DNA of 53,006 bases. It comes from Oscillospiraceae bacterium. GTDB taxonomy: Bacteria; Bacillota; Clostridia; UBA1212; UBA1255. A program made the position numbers and the translations under genes. A model generated the notes under the pieces. That model was not told where the DNA came from and searched no databases. It saw nothing but the letters and a program-made list of their open reading frames with translations. The stretch is taken from NCBI GenBank assembly GCA_015069165.1, contig SVJD01000010.1, positions 1-53,006 of the forward strand, in the 5' to 3' direction. Every line of letters starts with the position of its first letter. Position 1 is the stretch's first letter. This document shows positions 1 through 7,761 of the stretch, piece by piece.

Positions 1-183
1 ATAAAGGGATAAGGTGAGCAGATTGCGAAAAACCCTTTATTTTCAAGGCTTTTAGAGGAATTCATTAACGCCCTACAATAAGCGATAATGATTTAAGAAA
101 AGTTAGTTTTCAAATTCTTATTTATCAAATTGATTATATCACAACGTCGACCTTTCATAAAAAACTTTCTGTCCAGAATTCGC
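1..183. other. Left edge, no recognisable gene
   Basis: No supported gene was found here. A short plus-strand open stretch ends with a TAA at 79-81, but it is cut by a stop at 10-12 and matches no family I recognise. The octamer ATAAAGGG at 1-8 is repeated inverted at 33-40 and followed by TTTT. It could be a weak hairpin or the edge of an element cut by the window. The rest, up to the stop codon of the next gene, is AT-rich spacer. Confidence 0.3.
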
Positions 184-906
184 CTACATACCACACATTG
201 TTTCATATAGTCCGGGGACCAGAGAAGTAGCCAATATTTGCACAACTGTAGCTATATCAATAATTGCATGCCCAACCATAATGGGTAAGGGATTTCTCTT
301 TTTATAATAGCTCCAACATAGGATAATTGTTAGTGGCAAGAAAGACAAAAAACGATATGTAATGTATTGCATATTGAATAGGGTTGGTATAAAACTATGC
401 TGCAAAGCAAAGAAAAACGCAGGAGCGGCAATTGCTATATATTTGTTCTTAATTTGATTTACTCCACATCCCAAATACAATCCTTCTTCTGCAAAGGCAG
501 TTGTAACAGGTAAAACAATAACATTAATCACTGCTAACCACGAAGGAATTGGTGCAATCATCATCGGTGCTGCGTACGGAATCACACCGTAGCACACAAA
601 TCCAGCAAAATACATTCCGATCATTCCAACCAACACAATAACAATAACCATTGATATAATCTGTTTTGGTGTCGTTTTTTCTTTTTGATAATTAACAAGT
701 TCCCAATAATTGATTCCATTCATTTTTGTAACAACAATTAAAATCAATATTGTAACAATATTGACTATGCCTGCAACAATAGACCACCAATTACTAATTT
801 CACTTATTTTCTTACCTACCGCAAAAGCTCCAATAACAAAAATCAGCAAAAAAGCGACACATCTAAACGGCAATAAAAACGATAAATATCTGTTCTGTTT
901 TTTCAT
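184..906 (-). CDS. CPBP family intramembrane protease-like protein
   Basis: A polytopic membrane protein of about 240 residues with the CPBP (CAAX protease and bacteriocin-processing, Abi) signature in its second half. It shows the EE motif in FAEEGLYLG, a FALQH motif with the second-metal or catalytic His, and a VGHAIID motif. The family consists of intramembrane glutamic endopeptidases used in prenyl-protein processing, bacteriocin self-immunity or unknown roles. The start at 906 (MKKQNRYL) is chosen because GAGGAG sits a few bases upstream; a longer frame to 948 has no such site. The canonical EExxxR motif lacks its Arg here (EEGLYLG), so peptidase activity is uncertain. It is the last of three same-strand genes with the hydrolase and flavodoxin genes; substrate unknown. 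Confidence 0.75.
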   Translation of the reverse strand: MKKQNRYLSFLLPFRCVAFLLIFVIGAFAVGKKISEISNWWSIVAGIVNIVTILILIVVTKMNGINYWELVNYQKEKTTPKQIISMVIVIVLVGMIGMYFAGFVCYGVIPYAAPMMIAPIPSWLAVINVIVLPVTTAFAEEGLYLGCGVNQIKNKYIAIAAPAFFFALQHSFIPTLFNMQYITYRFLSFLPLTIILCWSYYKKRNPLPIMVGHAIIDIATVVQILATSLVPGLYETMCGM

Positions 907-960
907 AACTCTCCTCTTTAAACTTTTATTTGCCGAATAGTACGGCATAATGGAATTTGT

Positions 961-1683
961 TTAAACAACTGAGCAAATTAGTTCATTAAACTGCTTCGCA
1001 AATATCGGCGGTATATTATGAGCTGCCTTATCCCAAATTTCAAATGTGCAATTCTTATTTATTTCAGCCATCTTTTTGACACTGTTAAGAACATCATTCT
1101 GTTCTTTTCCACCGGCTATGGCTTTTACAGGAATCGAGACATCGGCAAACTTTGGAACACTGTCAAAGGTTATCCCATTATACACAATATTATGGATCGT
1201 TTCTCCTTTTACCTTTTGCATCTGTAATACAAAATCTTTGCAAGCCTTGGGTGGCAAACCATTTATAGTTCCAATCAATCTGCACATAAACTTATTTTGC
1301 AGTTGTTTAAGCTGTTTTTTATTCAACTCATCGGCTTTAGTAAGCTCAGAGTTCTCTTTTATCAGCCAAGGAGAAACTATAATTGCACTGTTAAATAAAT
1401 CTTCATATTCAGATACCAGCCTGAAAGCAAGTTGTGCACCCAACGAAAAACCGATAAGAGAAACTTTTTTGCTAAGACTTTTAATATAATCTGCAAGTTC
1501 CCTTATACATTTGTCAGTCTGAAACACTCTATCTGCGTTATCACCAAATCCCATTATGTGAGGAACGACTATATGATACTTTGCAGACAGAGAATACTGT
1601 CTCCCGAAAGTATGCACAAAATTTGCACCGTGAAGCATTACTATTGTTTTTGAATTGCTTTTACCATATTCTTCTACTTTCAT
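961..1683 (-). CDS. Alpha/beta hydrolase
   Basis: A single-domain alpha/beta hydrolase of about 240 residues. It shows an HGA oxyanion-type turn after the first strands (MLHGANF), the nucleophile elbow GFSLGA with Ser in GxSxG, and a late His in KAAHNIP that fits the catalytic triad. No signal peptide is visible, so it is probably cytoplasmic. The reading frame can be extended to a TTG at 1749 that overlaps the flavodoxin stop codon. An ATG at 1683 (MKVEEYGKS) has a GGAG at proper distance and begins just before the first expected strand, so it is preferred. The substrate (ester, amide or other) cannot be told from sequence. It lies between the flavodoxin-like and CPBP genes and is probably co-transcribed with them. 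Confidence 0.75.
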   Translation of the reverse strand: MKVEEYGKSNSKTIVMLHGANFVHTFGRQYSLSAKYHIVVPHIMGFGDNADRVFQTDKCIRELADYIKSLSKKVSLIGFSLGAQLAFRLVSEYEDLFNSAIIVSPWLIKENSELTKADELNKKQLKQLQNKFMCRLIGTINGLPPKACKDFVLQMQKVKGETIHNIVYNGITFDSVPKFADVSIPVKAIAGGKEQNDVLNSVKKMAEINKNCTFEIWDKAAHNIPPIFAKQFNELICSVV

Positions 1684-1745
1684 GCCTGTTACTCCGTTTT
1701 TTATATTACTTTGATTTAACATAATGCCATTGTATCTTAAACTTT

Positions 1746-2267
1746 TCAACCATTCAAATAATCAATTATCGGCTCAATATATTTAATATTTGAAATATCA
1801 TATGAGGATGACATTATTCTTATCTGTTCCAGATCTTCTTCTGTTTTATCTTTTTTTGCTTTTAAAAACTTCACAAAGGTTTTCATCATCATTCTTGACG
1901 TTACAGACATTTTTTCGTAATCAAGTCCACCGGGGCAATAAAACCATTTTATATTTTTAAGCTCTTCTTCAGAAAAATTTTTCGGTAATGTCTGTTCAAT
2001 TTCAGGGTTATCGGCTGGACTTGCTCCAACGCAAAAAGCAACAAGCTTTTTCTCCTTCCACCTTGAAATATTCTTCTTGAACCAACCAAGCTTACTTATT
2101 GATCCTCCCAAAGCCCAACCACCAAAAACGATGGAATCATAGCTGTCTAAATCCATTCTTTTAGCTTTACTATACTCGATACAATCTGCATTCACTTTTT
2201 CTGCTATCCACTGTGCATATCTTTTTGTGAATCCCGTCTGTGAATTATAAATCACAATTGTTTTCAT
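1746..2267 (-). CDS. Flavodoxin-domain protein
   Basis: A protein of about 173 residues starting MKTIVIYNSQTGFTKRYAQW, the FMN phosphate-binding loop pattern (S/T-x-T-G-x-T) of flavodoxin-fold proteins. FGGWALGG follows as the likely second FMN loop, then a predicted Rossmann-like C-terminal half. It resembles the flavodoxin_5 / protoporphyrinogen oxidase-like (HemG-type) group rather than small electron-carrier flavodoxins. The start at 2267 is preferred over 2312 because AGGAGG lies directly upstream. It is the first of three minus-strand genes located 3' of tRNA-Leu. The probable role is a redox reaction using FMN; the partner is unknown. Confidence 0.72.
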   Translation of the reverse strand: MKTIVIYNSQTGFTKRYAQWIAEKVNADCIEYSKAKRMDLDSYDSIVFGGWALGGSISKLGWFKKNISRWKEKKLVAFCVGASPADNPEIEQTLPKNFSEEELKNIKWFYCPGGLDYEKMSVTSRMMMKTFVKFLKAKKDKTEEDLEQIRIMSSSYDISNIKYIEPIIDYLNG

Positions 2268-2344
2268 TCTTATCCTCCTCATAAGTGATAACCGAAAATT
2301 CATATTCATCAAAATGATTATAACACAACTATCACTTATTATAA

Positions 2345-2374
2345 AAGCTCCCTTATCTACTGATTAAGGAGCTT
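2345..2374 (-). terminator. Hairpin downstream of tRNA-Leu
   Basis: Arms AAGCTC-CCTTA and TAAGG-AGCTT pair with a single bulged base around a 9-base loop. Reading on the minus strand, the hairpin starts eight bases after the tRNA CCA end and is followed by TTTTATAAT. It fits a modest Rho-independent terminator for the tRNA transcript. Confidence 0.6.
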
Positions 2375-2381
2375 AAAATCA

Positions 2382-2468
2382 TGGTGCGGATGACGGGACT
2401 TGAACCCACAACGAGATCTCTCGACTAGTACCTGAAACTAGCGCGTATGCCAATTTCGCCACATCCGC
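2382..2468 (-). tRNA. tRNA-Leu (CAG)
   Basis: A complete class II tRNA on the minus strand. Acceptor arms GCGGATG (2462-2468) and CATCCGC (2386-2392) pair fully. The anticodon stem CTAGT/ACTAG encloses the loop TTCAGGT with anticodon CAG. A long variable arm follows, then a T-arm with GGGTTCAAGTCCC, discriminator A and an encoded CCA. A broken relative lies just upstream at 2585-2621. Confidence 0.95.
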
Positions 2469-2584
2469 ATTTATGTTGTTTCTCTTGTTTTTTTACACGA
2501 AGTGAAACTTTTCTCCGTGTCGCAAATTGGTGTTTTTCGGCTTCTTCACTACTCTCATTTCAACCCTTCACCAAGGTGTCGTTA

Positions 2585-2621
2585 CCTGAAACTAGCGCGT
2601 CTGCCATTCCGCCACATCCGC
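2585..2621 (-). pseudogene. 5' half of a second tRNA-Leu
   Basis: The minus strand repeats the tRNA-Leu 5' half: acceptor strand GCGGATG (2615-2621), D-arm GGCGGAATGGCAGACG, and the anticodon-stem segment CGCTAGTTTCAGGTA, which is identical to the intact gene. Homology stops just after the anticodon loop. No 3' anticodon strand, T-arm or acceptor complement CATCCGC can be found in the 113 bases before the intact tRNA. That spacer (2469-2584) holds only an imperfect hairpin (ACACGGAG pairing with CTTCGTGT) and no gene. This looks like a tRNA gene that lost its 3' half by recombination or imprecise excision. Confidence 0.75.
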
Positions 2622-2665
2622 TTATAACTTCGTTATAATATTAGATATTTATCCTTTTGTCAACA

Positions 2666-3913
2666 TCATTTAACCCTCGGTAACACCGAGCCGCCGTAAG
2701 GCATTGTGATAACATCTGCTGATTTTCCAAGTTTTGCCAAAGCATCGTCAAAAGCTTGCTGCGCTGACGTATACGGCTTCATAAATGAGCGTTTTACAAG
2801 CTCGGGGTCCATATCAGAAACGAGATAAATTTCCGCACGCTGCAAAACCATTCCGATAGCAGCAGCCTTGTGACCTCCAAGCACAAAATTCTCGCGAATT
2901 TTATTCACAAGAGCATCGGGAGACTCGGAATTAAGCATCCAATCCTCAAAAGTATGCTCTCCGTACCCCTCTGCGCAAGAACCGATAAGAATAATAATTC
3001 CACCATCTTTAACAGCGTGTTTAGAATTATCAAGCGCCTTTTGTGTTTGATAAAGATTCAAATCCTTCGGCGCGCCGCCTTGCGAAACAATAACAATATC
3101 AGCACCGCAGTCAATTTCCTTTGTGTAGAGTTTATCCAAAAACTTCGCACCCTCGCGATGAGCCTTTATCGGGTCTCCGCACACAACTTTTACGATATTT
3201 TTATGCTCATCAAGCACAACATTCAATATAAAATCAAGGCCGCATAAGGCACCTGCTTCTTCGATATCCTCACGCACAGGGTTACCTTCTAAACGTCCGG
3301 CGCAAGATTCAGGTCTAATCATAAGCTTATGATTTGACTGAATAGCAGCCGGTGTAGACACACCGGGCATTATGGCTTTATATCCACCGCTGTAACCTGC
3401 AAAATAATGAAACTCGATATTTCCCAAAGCAATTTTTCTGTCAGCCTCCGCCACTACGCGAGTAATGTCAACAGGCGTTCCGCTTGAAGTAACACCCATG
3501 TGAACGCAATCATCAATATCACTATCCACTACATTTATTTTATTATATGCGTATTCTCCCGCAAGACGTTTTTGCTCATCCGGAGTTTGCTTTCTGTGGC
3601 TTCCAAGCGCAAAAACGAGCGTTATATCAGACGGATTTACGCCCCCTGCTTCCAATTCCTCAATAAGTGCCGGCATAACCTTGTATGTAGGCATCGGTCG
3701 CGTAATATCACTGGTAATTATGGCAATTTTTTCCCCCGGATTAACTATATCTCTAAGACGTTTGCTGCCTATAGGATTTTCCAGCGCATTCACAACATCC
3801 GCATCAATCGCTTTAAACTCTATGTCTTTATTTGCAGTAAGCTCACGCACACGTATATTGTCGGGAATATCAACTTTCTGTATTTCTTTGCCAAAGCCAA
3901 ATTCATAAACCAT
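2666..3913 (-). CDS. larA: LarA-like nickel-dependent lactate racemase family protein
   Basis: A 415-residue protein with the LarA (DUF2088) layout. The N-terminal domain carries FALGSHRKQT with a conserved His near residue 107. It is followed by the signature EFHYFAGYSGGYKAIMPGVS, which holds His and the Lys that binds the nickel-pincer nucleotide in LarA, and QSNHKLM, another active-site His. The C-terminal domain contains ISQGGAPKDLNLYQTQKALD. Family members interconvert D/L-lactate or racemise or epimerise other alpha-hydroxy acids. The cofactor needs LarB, LarC and LarE, none of which is in this window. It follows the TSCPD gene by two bases and is probably co-transcribed with it and citrate synthase. 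The exact substrate is unknown. Confidence 0.85.
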   Translation of the reverse strand: MVYEFGFGKEIQKVDIPDNIRVRELTANKDIEFKAIDADVVNALENPIGSKRLRDIVNPGEKIAIITSDITRPMPTYKVMPALIEELEAGGVNPSDITLVFALGSHRKQTPDEQKRLAGEYAYNKINVVDSDIDDCVHMGVTSSGTPVDITRVVAEADRKIALGNIEFHYFAGYSGGYKAIMPGVSTPAAIQSNHKLMIRPESCAGRLEGNPVREDIEEAGALCGLDFILNVVLDEHKNIVKVVCGDPIKAHREGAKFLDKLYTKEIDCGADIVIVSQGGAPKDLNLYQTQKALDNSKHAVKDGGIIILIGSCAEGYGEHTFEDWMLNSESPDALVNKIRENFVLGGHKAAAIGMVLQRAEIYLVSDMDPELVKRSFMKPYTSAQQAFDDALAKLGKSADVITMPYGGSVLPRVK

Positions 3914-3915
3914 AA

Positions 3916-4173
3916 TTATTTTCCCTCTTTAAGCATAATTTCCAAAGCGCCTGCCAACTGGTCCGGGCAAGACGTAGGCTTCATACCGCAGCGTATACCC
4001 TTTAATTTCGCTATAACTTCCTCAGCGGGCAAACCTTCAACTAATTTGCTAATCCCCTTTAAATTGCCGTTACAGCCGCCTAAATACTCAACGTGGCGCA
4101 CAATCTTGTCGTCGTCCATATCTATAATTATTTGAACTGAGCAAGTGCCCTTTGTCTTGTAAGTGTATTTCAT
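3916..4173 (-). CDS. TSCPD domain protein
   Basis: A small protein of 85 residues that carries the TSCPDQLA motif near its C-terminus, which names the family. It also has conserved Cys residues in YLGGCNGNLKGI and IRCGMKPTSCPD. The same module is found at the C-terminus of some ribonucleotide reductases; stand-alone versions are common in Clostridia and have no firm function. The Cys pattern suggests metal or Fe-S binding or a redox role (inference). It sits between citrate synthase and the LarA-like gene with very short gaps, so translation in one mRNA is likely. Confidence 0.85.
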   Translation of the reverse strand: MKYTYKTKGTCSVQIIIDMDDDKIVRHVEYLGGCNGNLKGISKLVEGLPAEEVIAKLKGIRCGMKPTSCPDQLAGALEIMLKEGK

Positions 4174-4191
4174 AACACCCTCCGTAAAAAA

Positions 4192-5562
4192 TCATCTGTC
4201 GCTTAAAGGTTTATATTCACGCCTTGTCTGAACGCATTTATACGCAGGTCTGATTATTTTTCCCGCATTTATAAGCTCTTCCAAACGATGTGCACTCCAA
4301 CCTGCTATTCTTGCAATAGCAAAAATCGGTGTATACAACTCAAGGGGAAGACCCAACATATTATAAACGAATCCGCTGTAAAAGTCGATATTCGCAGAAA
4401 CGCCCTTGTACATTTTGCGCGATTTTTCAATAACTTGCGGAGCAAGTCTTTCTATATTTGAATATAATGTATATTCTTTTTGCATTCCCTTTTCATCGCA
4501 AAGTTTCTTTACAAAGCCTCTGAAAACTTCTGCTCTCGGGTCGGATACGGAATATATTGCGTGTCCCATACCGTATATAAGTCCCGATTTGTCAAATGCC
4601 TGTTTATTTAATATTTTAGCAAGATATTCCGAAATTTCTTTCTCGTCAGACCAATCGGACACATTTTGTTTAATATCCTCCACCATCTGAACAACCTTAA
4701 TATTAGCACCGCCATGTTTAGGGCCTTTCAAAGAACCCAAAGCAGCAGCAATTGCGGAATACGTATCTGTTCCGGAAGACGATACTACGCGTGTCGTAAA
4801 AGTAGAGTTGTTGCCGCCGCCGTGTTCCGCATGTAAAATAAGAGCAATATCTAAAATACGAGCTTCCAATTCTGTATATTTACTGTCAATACGAAGCATG
4901 TGAAGAAGGTTTTCGGCTGTCGAAAGCTCAGGACGAGGCTCATGGATAAAGAAGCTGGTGCCGTCATTCAAATAATAATCGTATGCCTGATAACCATAGA
5001 CGCTAAGAAGCGGAAAAAGTGCAATAAGCTGCAAGCATTGGCGCAAAACATTAGGCACAGATGTATCATTCGCCCTTGTATCATACGAGTACAATGTAAG
5101 TACACTGCGCGCCAAAGTATTCATCATATCATTGCTGGGAGCTTTCATGATAATATCACGAACAAAAGAATTAGGAAGGCTTCTGTACCCTGCAAGTATA
5201 GTCTTGAATTCTTCAAGTGTTTTTGCATCGGGCAAAGAGCCGAATAAAAGTAAATAAACAGTTTCTTCAAAACCAAAGCGGTTGTCTTTTATAAATCCGC
5301 CGACAAGCTCTTGTATATTAAATCCTCTGTAATAAAGCTCTCCGGGACAGGAAATTTTATTACCGTTTTCATCAATGCGAGATGACTGTATCTCCGAAAC
5401 CTCTGTAAGACCTGTCAGCACGCCGTTTCCGTTAAGGTCGCGCAAACCTCTGTAAACCTTGTGCTCTACGAATAAATCAGAGTTAATAACACTGTTTTGG
5501 GCACAAAGCTCCGATAATTTTAATACTTCAGGGGTAATTGCAGAATAATCTTTCTTTGCCAT
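4192..5562 (-). CDS. gltA: Citrate synthase
   Basis: Condenses acetyl-CoA and oxaloacetate to citrate, probably to supply 2-oxoglutarate for glutamate synthesis in an anaerobe. The protein is 456 residues. Motifs include LHAEHGGGNNSTFTTRVVSS with the first catalytic His, GPKHGGAN, MGHAIYSVSDPRA with the second His, and NIDFYSGFVYNMLGLP with the catalytic Asp. The long N-terminal part (about 75 residues before the CPGELYYRG segment) is typical of the clostridial citrate/2-methylcitrate synthase branch, so some methylcitrate activity is possible. An AAGGAGA precedes the ATG. It heads a minus-strand group with the TSCPD and larA genes. Glutamate dehydrogenase, four kb upstream, would use the 2-oxoglutarate. 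Confidence 0.93.
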   Translation of the reverse strand: MAKKDYSAITPEVLKLSELCAQNSVINSDLFVEHKVYRGLRDLNGNGVLTGLTEVSEIQSSRIDENGNKISCPGELYYRGFNIQELVGGFIKDNRFGFEETVYLLLFGSLPDAKTLEEFKTILAGYRSLPNSFVRDIIMKAPSNDMMNTLARSVLTLYSYDTRANDTSVPNVLRQCLQLIALFPLLSVYGYQAYDYYLNDGTSFFIHEPRPELSTAENLLHMLRIDSKYTELEARILDIALILHAEHGGGNNSTFTTRVVSSSGTDTYSAIAAALGSLKGPKHGGANIKVVQMVEDIKQNVSDWSDEKEISEYLAKILNKQAFDKSGLIYGMGHAIYSVSDPRAEVFRGFVKKLCDEKGMQKEYTLYSNIERLAPQVIEKSRKMYKGVSANIDFYSGFVYNMLGLPLELYTPIFAIARIAGWSAHRLEELINAGKIIRPAYKCVQTRREYKPLSDR

Positions 5563-5598
5563 GGTAAAATCATCTCCTTGTAATATGTTAGATGGATA

Positions 5599-5627
5599 AC
5601 TTTACCACAGCACAAGAATTTTTGCAA
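5599..5627 (-). promoter_or_regulatory. Candidate promoter of the citrate synthase operon
   Basis: On the minus strand TTGCAA (5622-5627) is separated by 17 bases from TAAAGT (5599-5604), about 35 bases before the citrate synthase start. It is the only sigma-A-like pair in the short gap between glmM and citrate synthase. The -10 hexamer is imperfect. Confidence 0.5.
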
Positions 5628-5633
5628 ATATTT

Positions 5634-6983
5634 TTACTTGCCGCCGAGTCTTTCTTTTATAACTTCGGAGACACGTTTTGCTATGCTTTCAGTGAGAACT
5701 CTGTCCTCTCCTTCTGTCATAACACGAATAAGCGGCTCTGTTCCGGACGGTCTTACAACAAGTCTTCCCGTTTCGCCGAACTCTTTTTTAGCCTCTTCTA
5801 TAGCAGCTTTAACTTCTGAATCTGTATAATAAGCAAGCTTTCCTTCTTTAGATACAGTAACATTGATTATGCACTGTGGATAGCGTTTCATAACTTGCAT
5901 AAGCTCAGAAAGCTTTTTGCCGCTGCGTTTTATCAAAGAAAGCAACTGAATTGATGTCAACTGTCCGTCGCCTGTTGATGCGAAATCTTTGAAAATTACG
6001 TGACCTGACTGCTCGCCGCCAAATACATAACCTTCTTTGAGCATTTCTTCAAGTACGAATCTGTCGCCTACTTTAGTCGCAACGAAAGAAATATCATTTT
6101 CTTTACAGAATTTACCGAATCCCATATTTGTCATTATTGTACCGACTACAGCGTTTTTAGCAAGCTTTCCGCGTTCTTTCATATCTTTTGCGCAAATTGC
6201 CATAATAAAGTCACCGTCAACCACATTACCCTTATCGTCTACACAAATACATCTGTCGGCATCTCCGTCATACGCAACGCCTGCATCTAATTTATTGGCA
6301 AGTACATAATCTCTTAAAATATCTATATGAGTTGAACCGCAATCACAGTTAATGTTAATTCCGTCAGGTTTGTTGTGCAAAATATCAGCGTTTGCACCCA
6401 ATTCATTAAAGAGCGTTTCAGCCGAAACACTTGCAGAACCGTTTGCACAATCAACAGCAATATTCATACCCTCAAGCGAATTTATAACCGTGCTCTTTAA
6501 GTGATCAACATAATCCCTTACAGCATTTGTAGCGTAAGTTACTTTACCGATATCTGTGCCGGAGAGCTCTTCAGGCTCTTTGTTATCGAGAACCAATGTT
6601 TCAATTTGCTCTTCCAAAGCATCCGGAATCTTGTATCCGTCACCGCTGAAAATTTTAATTCCGTTGTATTCTGCCGGGTTATGTGATGCGGAAATCATTA
6701 TACCTGCATCAGCCTTATATTTCCCTACCAAATAAGCTACTGCAGGAGTAGGTACCACGCCTAAAATAATTACATCAACACCTACCGAGCAAAGTCCCGA
6801 AGCAATACTGAAGCTAAGCATATCAGAAGAAATTCTCGTATCTGAACCAACACAAAACAAAAGTCTTCTTCTGCCGTCAGAAAGCACCGTTCCCGCTGCT
6901 CTGCCCACTTTTACAGCAAGCTCGCATGACAAAAATGAATTAGCTATACCTCTTATACCGTCTGTTCCGAATAATCTTCCCAT
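5634..6983 (-). CDS. glmM: Phosphoglucosamine mutase GlmM
   Basis: Converts glucosamine-6-phosphate to glucosamine-1-phosphate for UDP-GlcNAc, peptidoglycan and the capsule sugars made later in this window. The 449-residue protein starts MGRLFGTDGIRG, a family hallmark. It has the phosphoserine loop ISASHNPAEYNG near residue 102, the metal loop DGDADRC, the sugar-binding GGEQSGHV motif and the phosphate-binding VRPSGTEPLIRVM near the C-terminus. Length and motifs are all normal. It lies 36 bases after the GlmU-like left-handed beta-helix gene on the same strand, and the pair likely shares the promoter at 7728-7756. Confidence 0.96.
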   Translation of the reverse strand: MGRLFGTDGIRGIANSFLSCELAVKVGRAAGTVLSDGRRRLLFCVGSDTRISSDMLSFSIASGLCSVGVDVIILGVVPTPAVAYLVGKYKADAGIMISASHNPAEYNGIKIFSGDGYKIPDALEEQIETLVLDNKEPEELSGTDIGKVTYATNAVRDYVDHLKSTVINSLEGMNIAVDCANGSASVSAETLFNELGANADILHNKPDGININCDCGSTHIDILRDYVLANKLDAGVAYDGDADRCICVDDKGNVVDGDFIMAICAKDMKERGKLAKNAVVGTIMTNMGFGKFCKENDISFVATKVGDRFVLEEMLKEGYVFGGEQSGHVIFKDFASTGDGQLTSIQLLSLIKRSGKKLSELMQVMKRYPQCIINVTVSKEGKLAYYTDSEVKAAIEEAKKEFGETGRLVVRPSGTEPLIRVMTEGEDRVLTESIAKRVSEVIKERLGGK

Positions 6984-7019
6984 TTTATTTTCCTGCCTTT
7001 CTAAGCAATTCTTACAAAT

Positions 7020-7691
7020 TTATTTCTTTGTTATTATATTTTTTGCATCTTTGAAAATGTGTCTTCCTTCTATGAATCCTCTTACTCTGGAAACAGGATA
7101 AACTATACATTCTCTGCCCAGTACCGTTCCCGGACACAATACCGTGTTACAACCGACTTCCGTATTGTCGCCAACGATTGCGCCGAACTTTCTCAAGCCT
7201 GTTTCAATCGCCTCGCCCGTTTGCAAATTCTTCAAAACAACATTTGTTTTGTCACTCTTTACATTGGAAGTCAATGCGCCTGCTCCGAGGTGCGCCTTGT
7301 AGCCCAGTACGGAATCTCCCACGTAGTTGTAGTGCGGCACTTGCACGTTGTCAAACAATATACAGTTTTTCAATTCTACGGAATTTCCGACTACTGCATT
7401 TTTTCCAACTATTGCGCTTCCTCTTATGAATGCACAATGTCTCACTTCTGCATTCTCGTCGATTATACAAGGGCCTGCAATATACGCAGACGGAAATACT
7501 TTTGCACTTTTTGCTATCCACACGTTTTCCTGCGGATTATCAAATTTGTCAGAATCCAAGGTTTTTCCCAATTCAATTATAAAATCTTTAATCTTCGGCA
7601 AAACTTCCCAAGGATATGCTTTACCTTCAAAAACATCTTTCGCTATTGTTTTCTCTAAATCCAATAAATTATCAATACTGCAATTCATCAT
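7020..7691 (-). CDS. Left-handed beta-helix acyltransferase-like protein (GlmU C-domain type)
   Basis: About 223 residues. After a helical N-terminal region of roughly 60 residues comes a run of hexapeptide-type turns (VWIAKSAKVFPSAYIAG, AVVGNSVELKNCILF, AHLGAGALTSNVK, GAIVGDNTEVGCNTVLCPG) typical of left-handed beta-helix transferases. These resemble the C-terminal acetyltransferase half of GlmU. There is no nucleotidyltransferase domain, so it cannot be a complete GlmU. Placement directly before glmM suggests work in amino-sugar phosphate acetylation or sugar-nucleotide synthesis (inference). A GTG at 7700 is possible, but the ATG at 7691 has GAGGTG at the right distance. Confidence 0.75.
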   Translation of the reverse strand: MMNCSIDNLLDLEKTIAKDVFEGKAYPWEVLPKIKDFIIELGKTLDSDKFDNPQENVWIAKSAKVFPSAYIAGPCIIDENAEVRHCAFIRGSAIVGKNAVVGNSVELKNCILFDNVQVPHYNYVGDSVLGYKAHLGAGALTSNVKSDKTNVVLKNLQTGEAIETGLRKFGAIVGDNTEVGCNTVLCPGTVLGRECIVYPVSRVRGFIEGRHIFKDAKNIITKK

Positions 7692-7727
7692 TCGATACAC
7701 CTCATTATTGAAAAATTACAACAGTTT

Positions 7728-7756
7728 ATTTTATCACTGTTTTTTCTATGTGTAAA
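7728..7756 (-). promoter_or_regulatory. Promoter of the hexapeptide-glmM pair with dyad
   Basis: On the minus strand TTTACA (7751-7756), 17 bases and TAAAAT (7728-7733) form a good sigma-A promoter. A 6-bp inverted repeat, AACAGT/ACTGTT (7720-7725 and 7736-7741), brackets the -10 box and could be an operator. Confidence 0.62.
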
Positions 7757-7761
7757 TTTTT

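Noticed and set aside
1746-1749. TTG start of the alpha/beta hydrolase overlapping the flavodoxin stop
   Set aside because: The overlap looks like translational coupling, but there is no ribosome site, and ATG 1683 with GGAG fits the start of the fold.
2469-2621. tRNA-Leu with a self-splicing intron in the anticodon loop
   Set aside because: The intact downstream tRNA has its own 5' half, so the upstream half would be redundant. The 113-base spacer has none of the conserved features of a group I intron and is too short.
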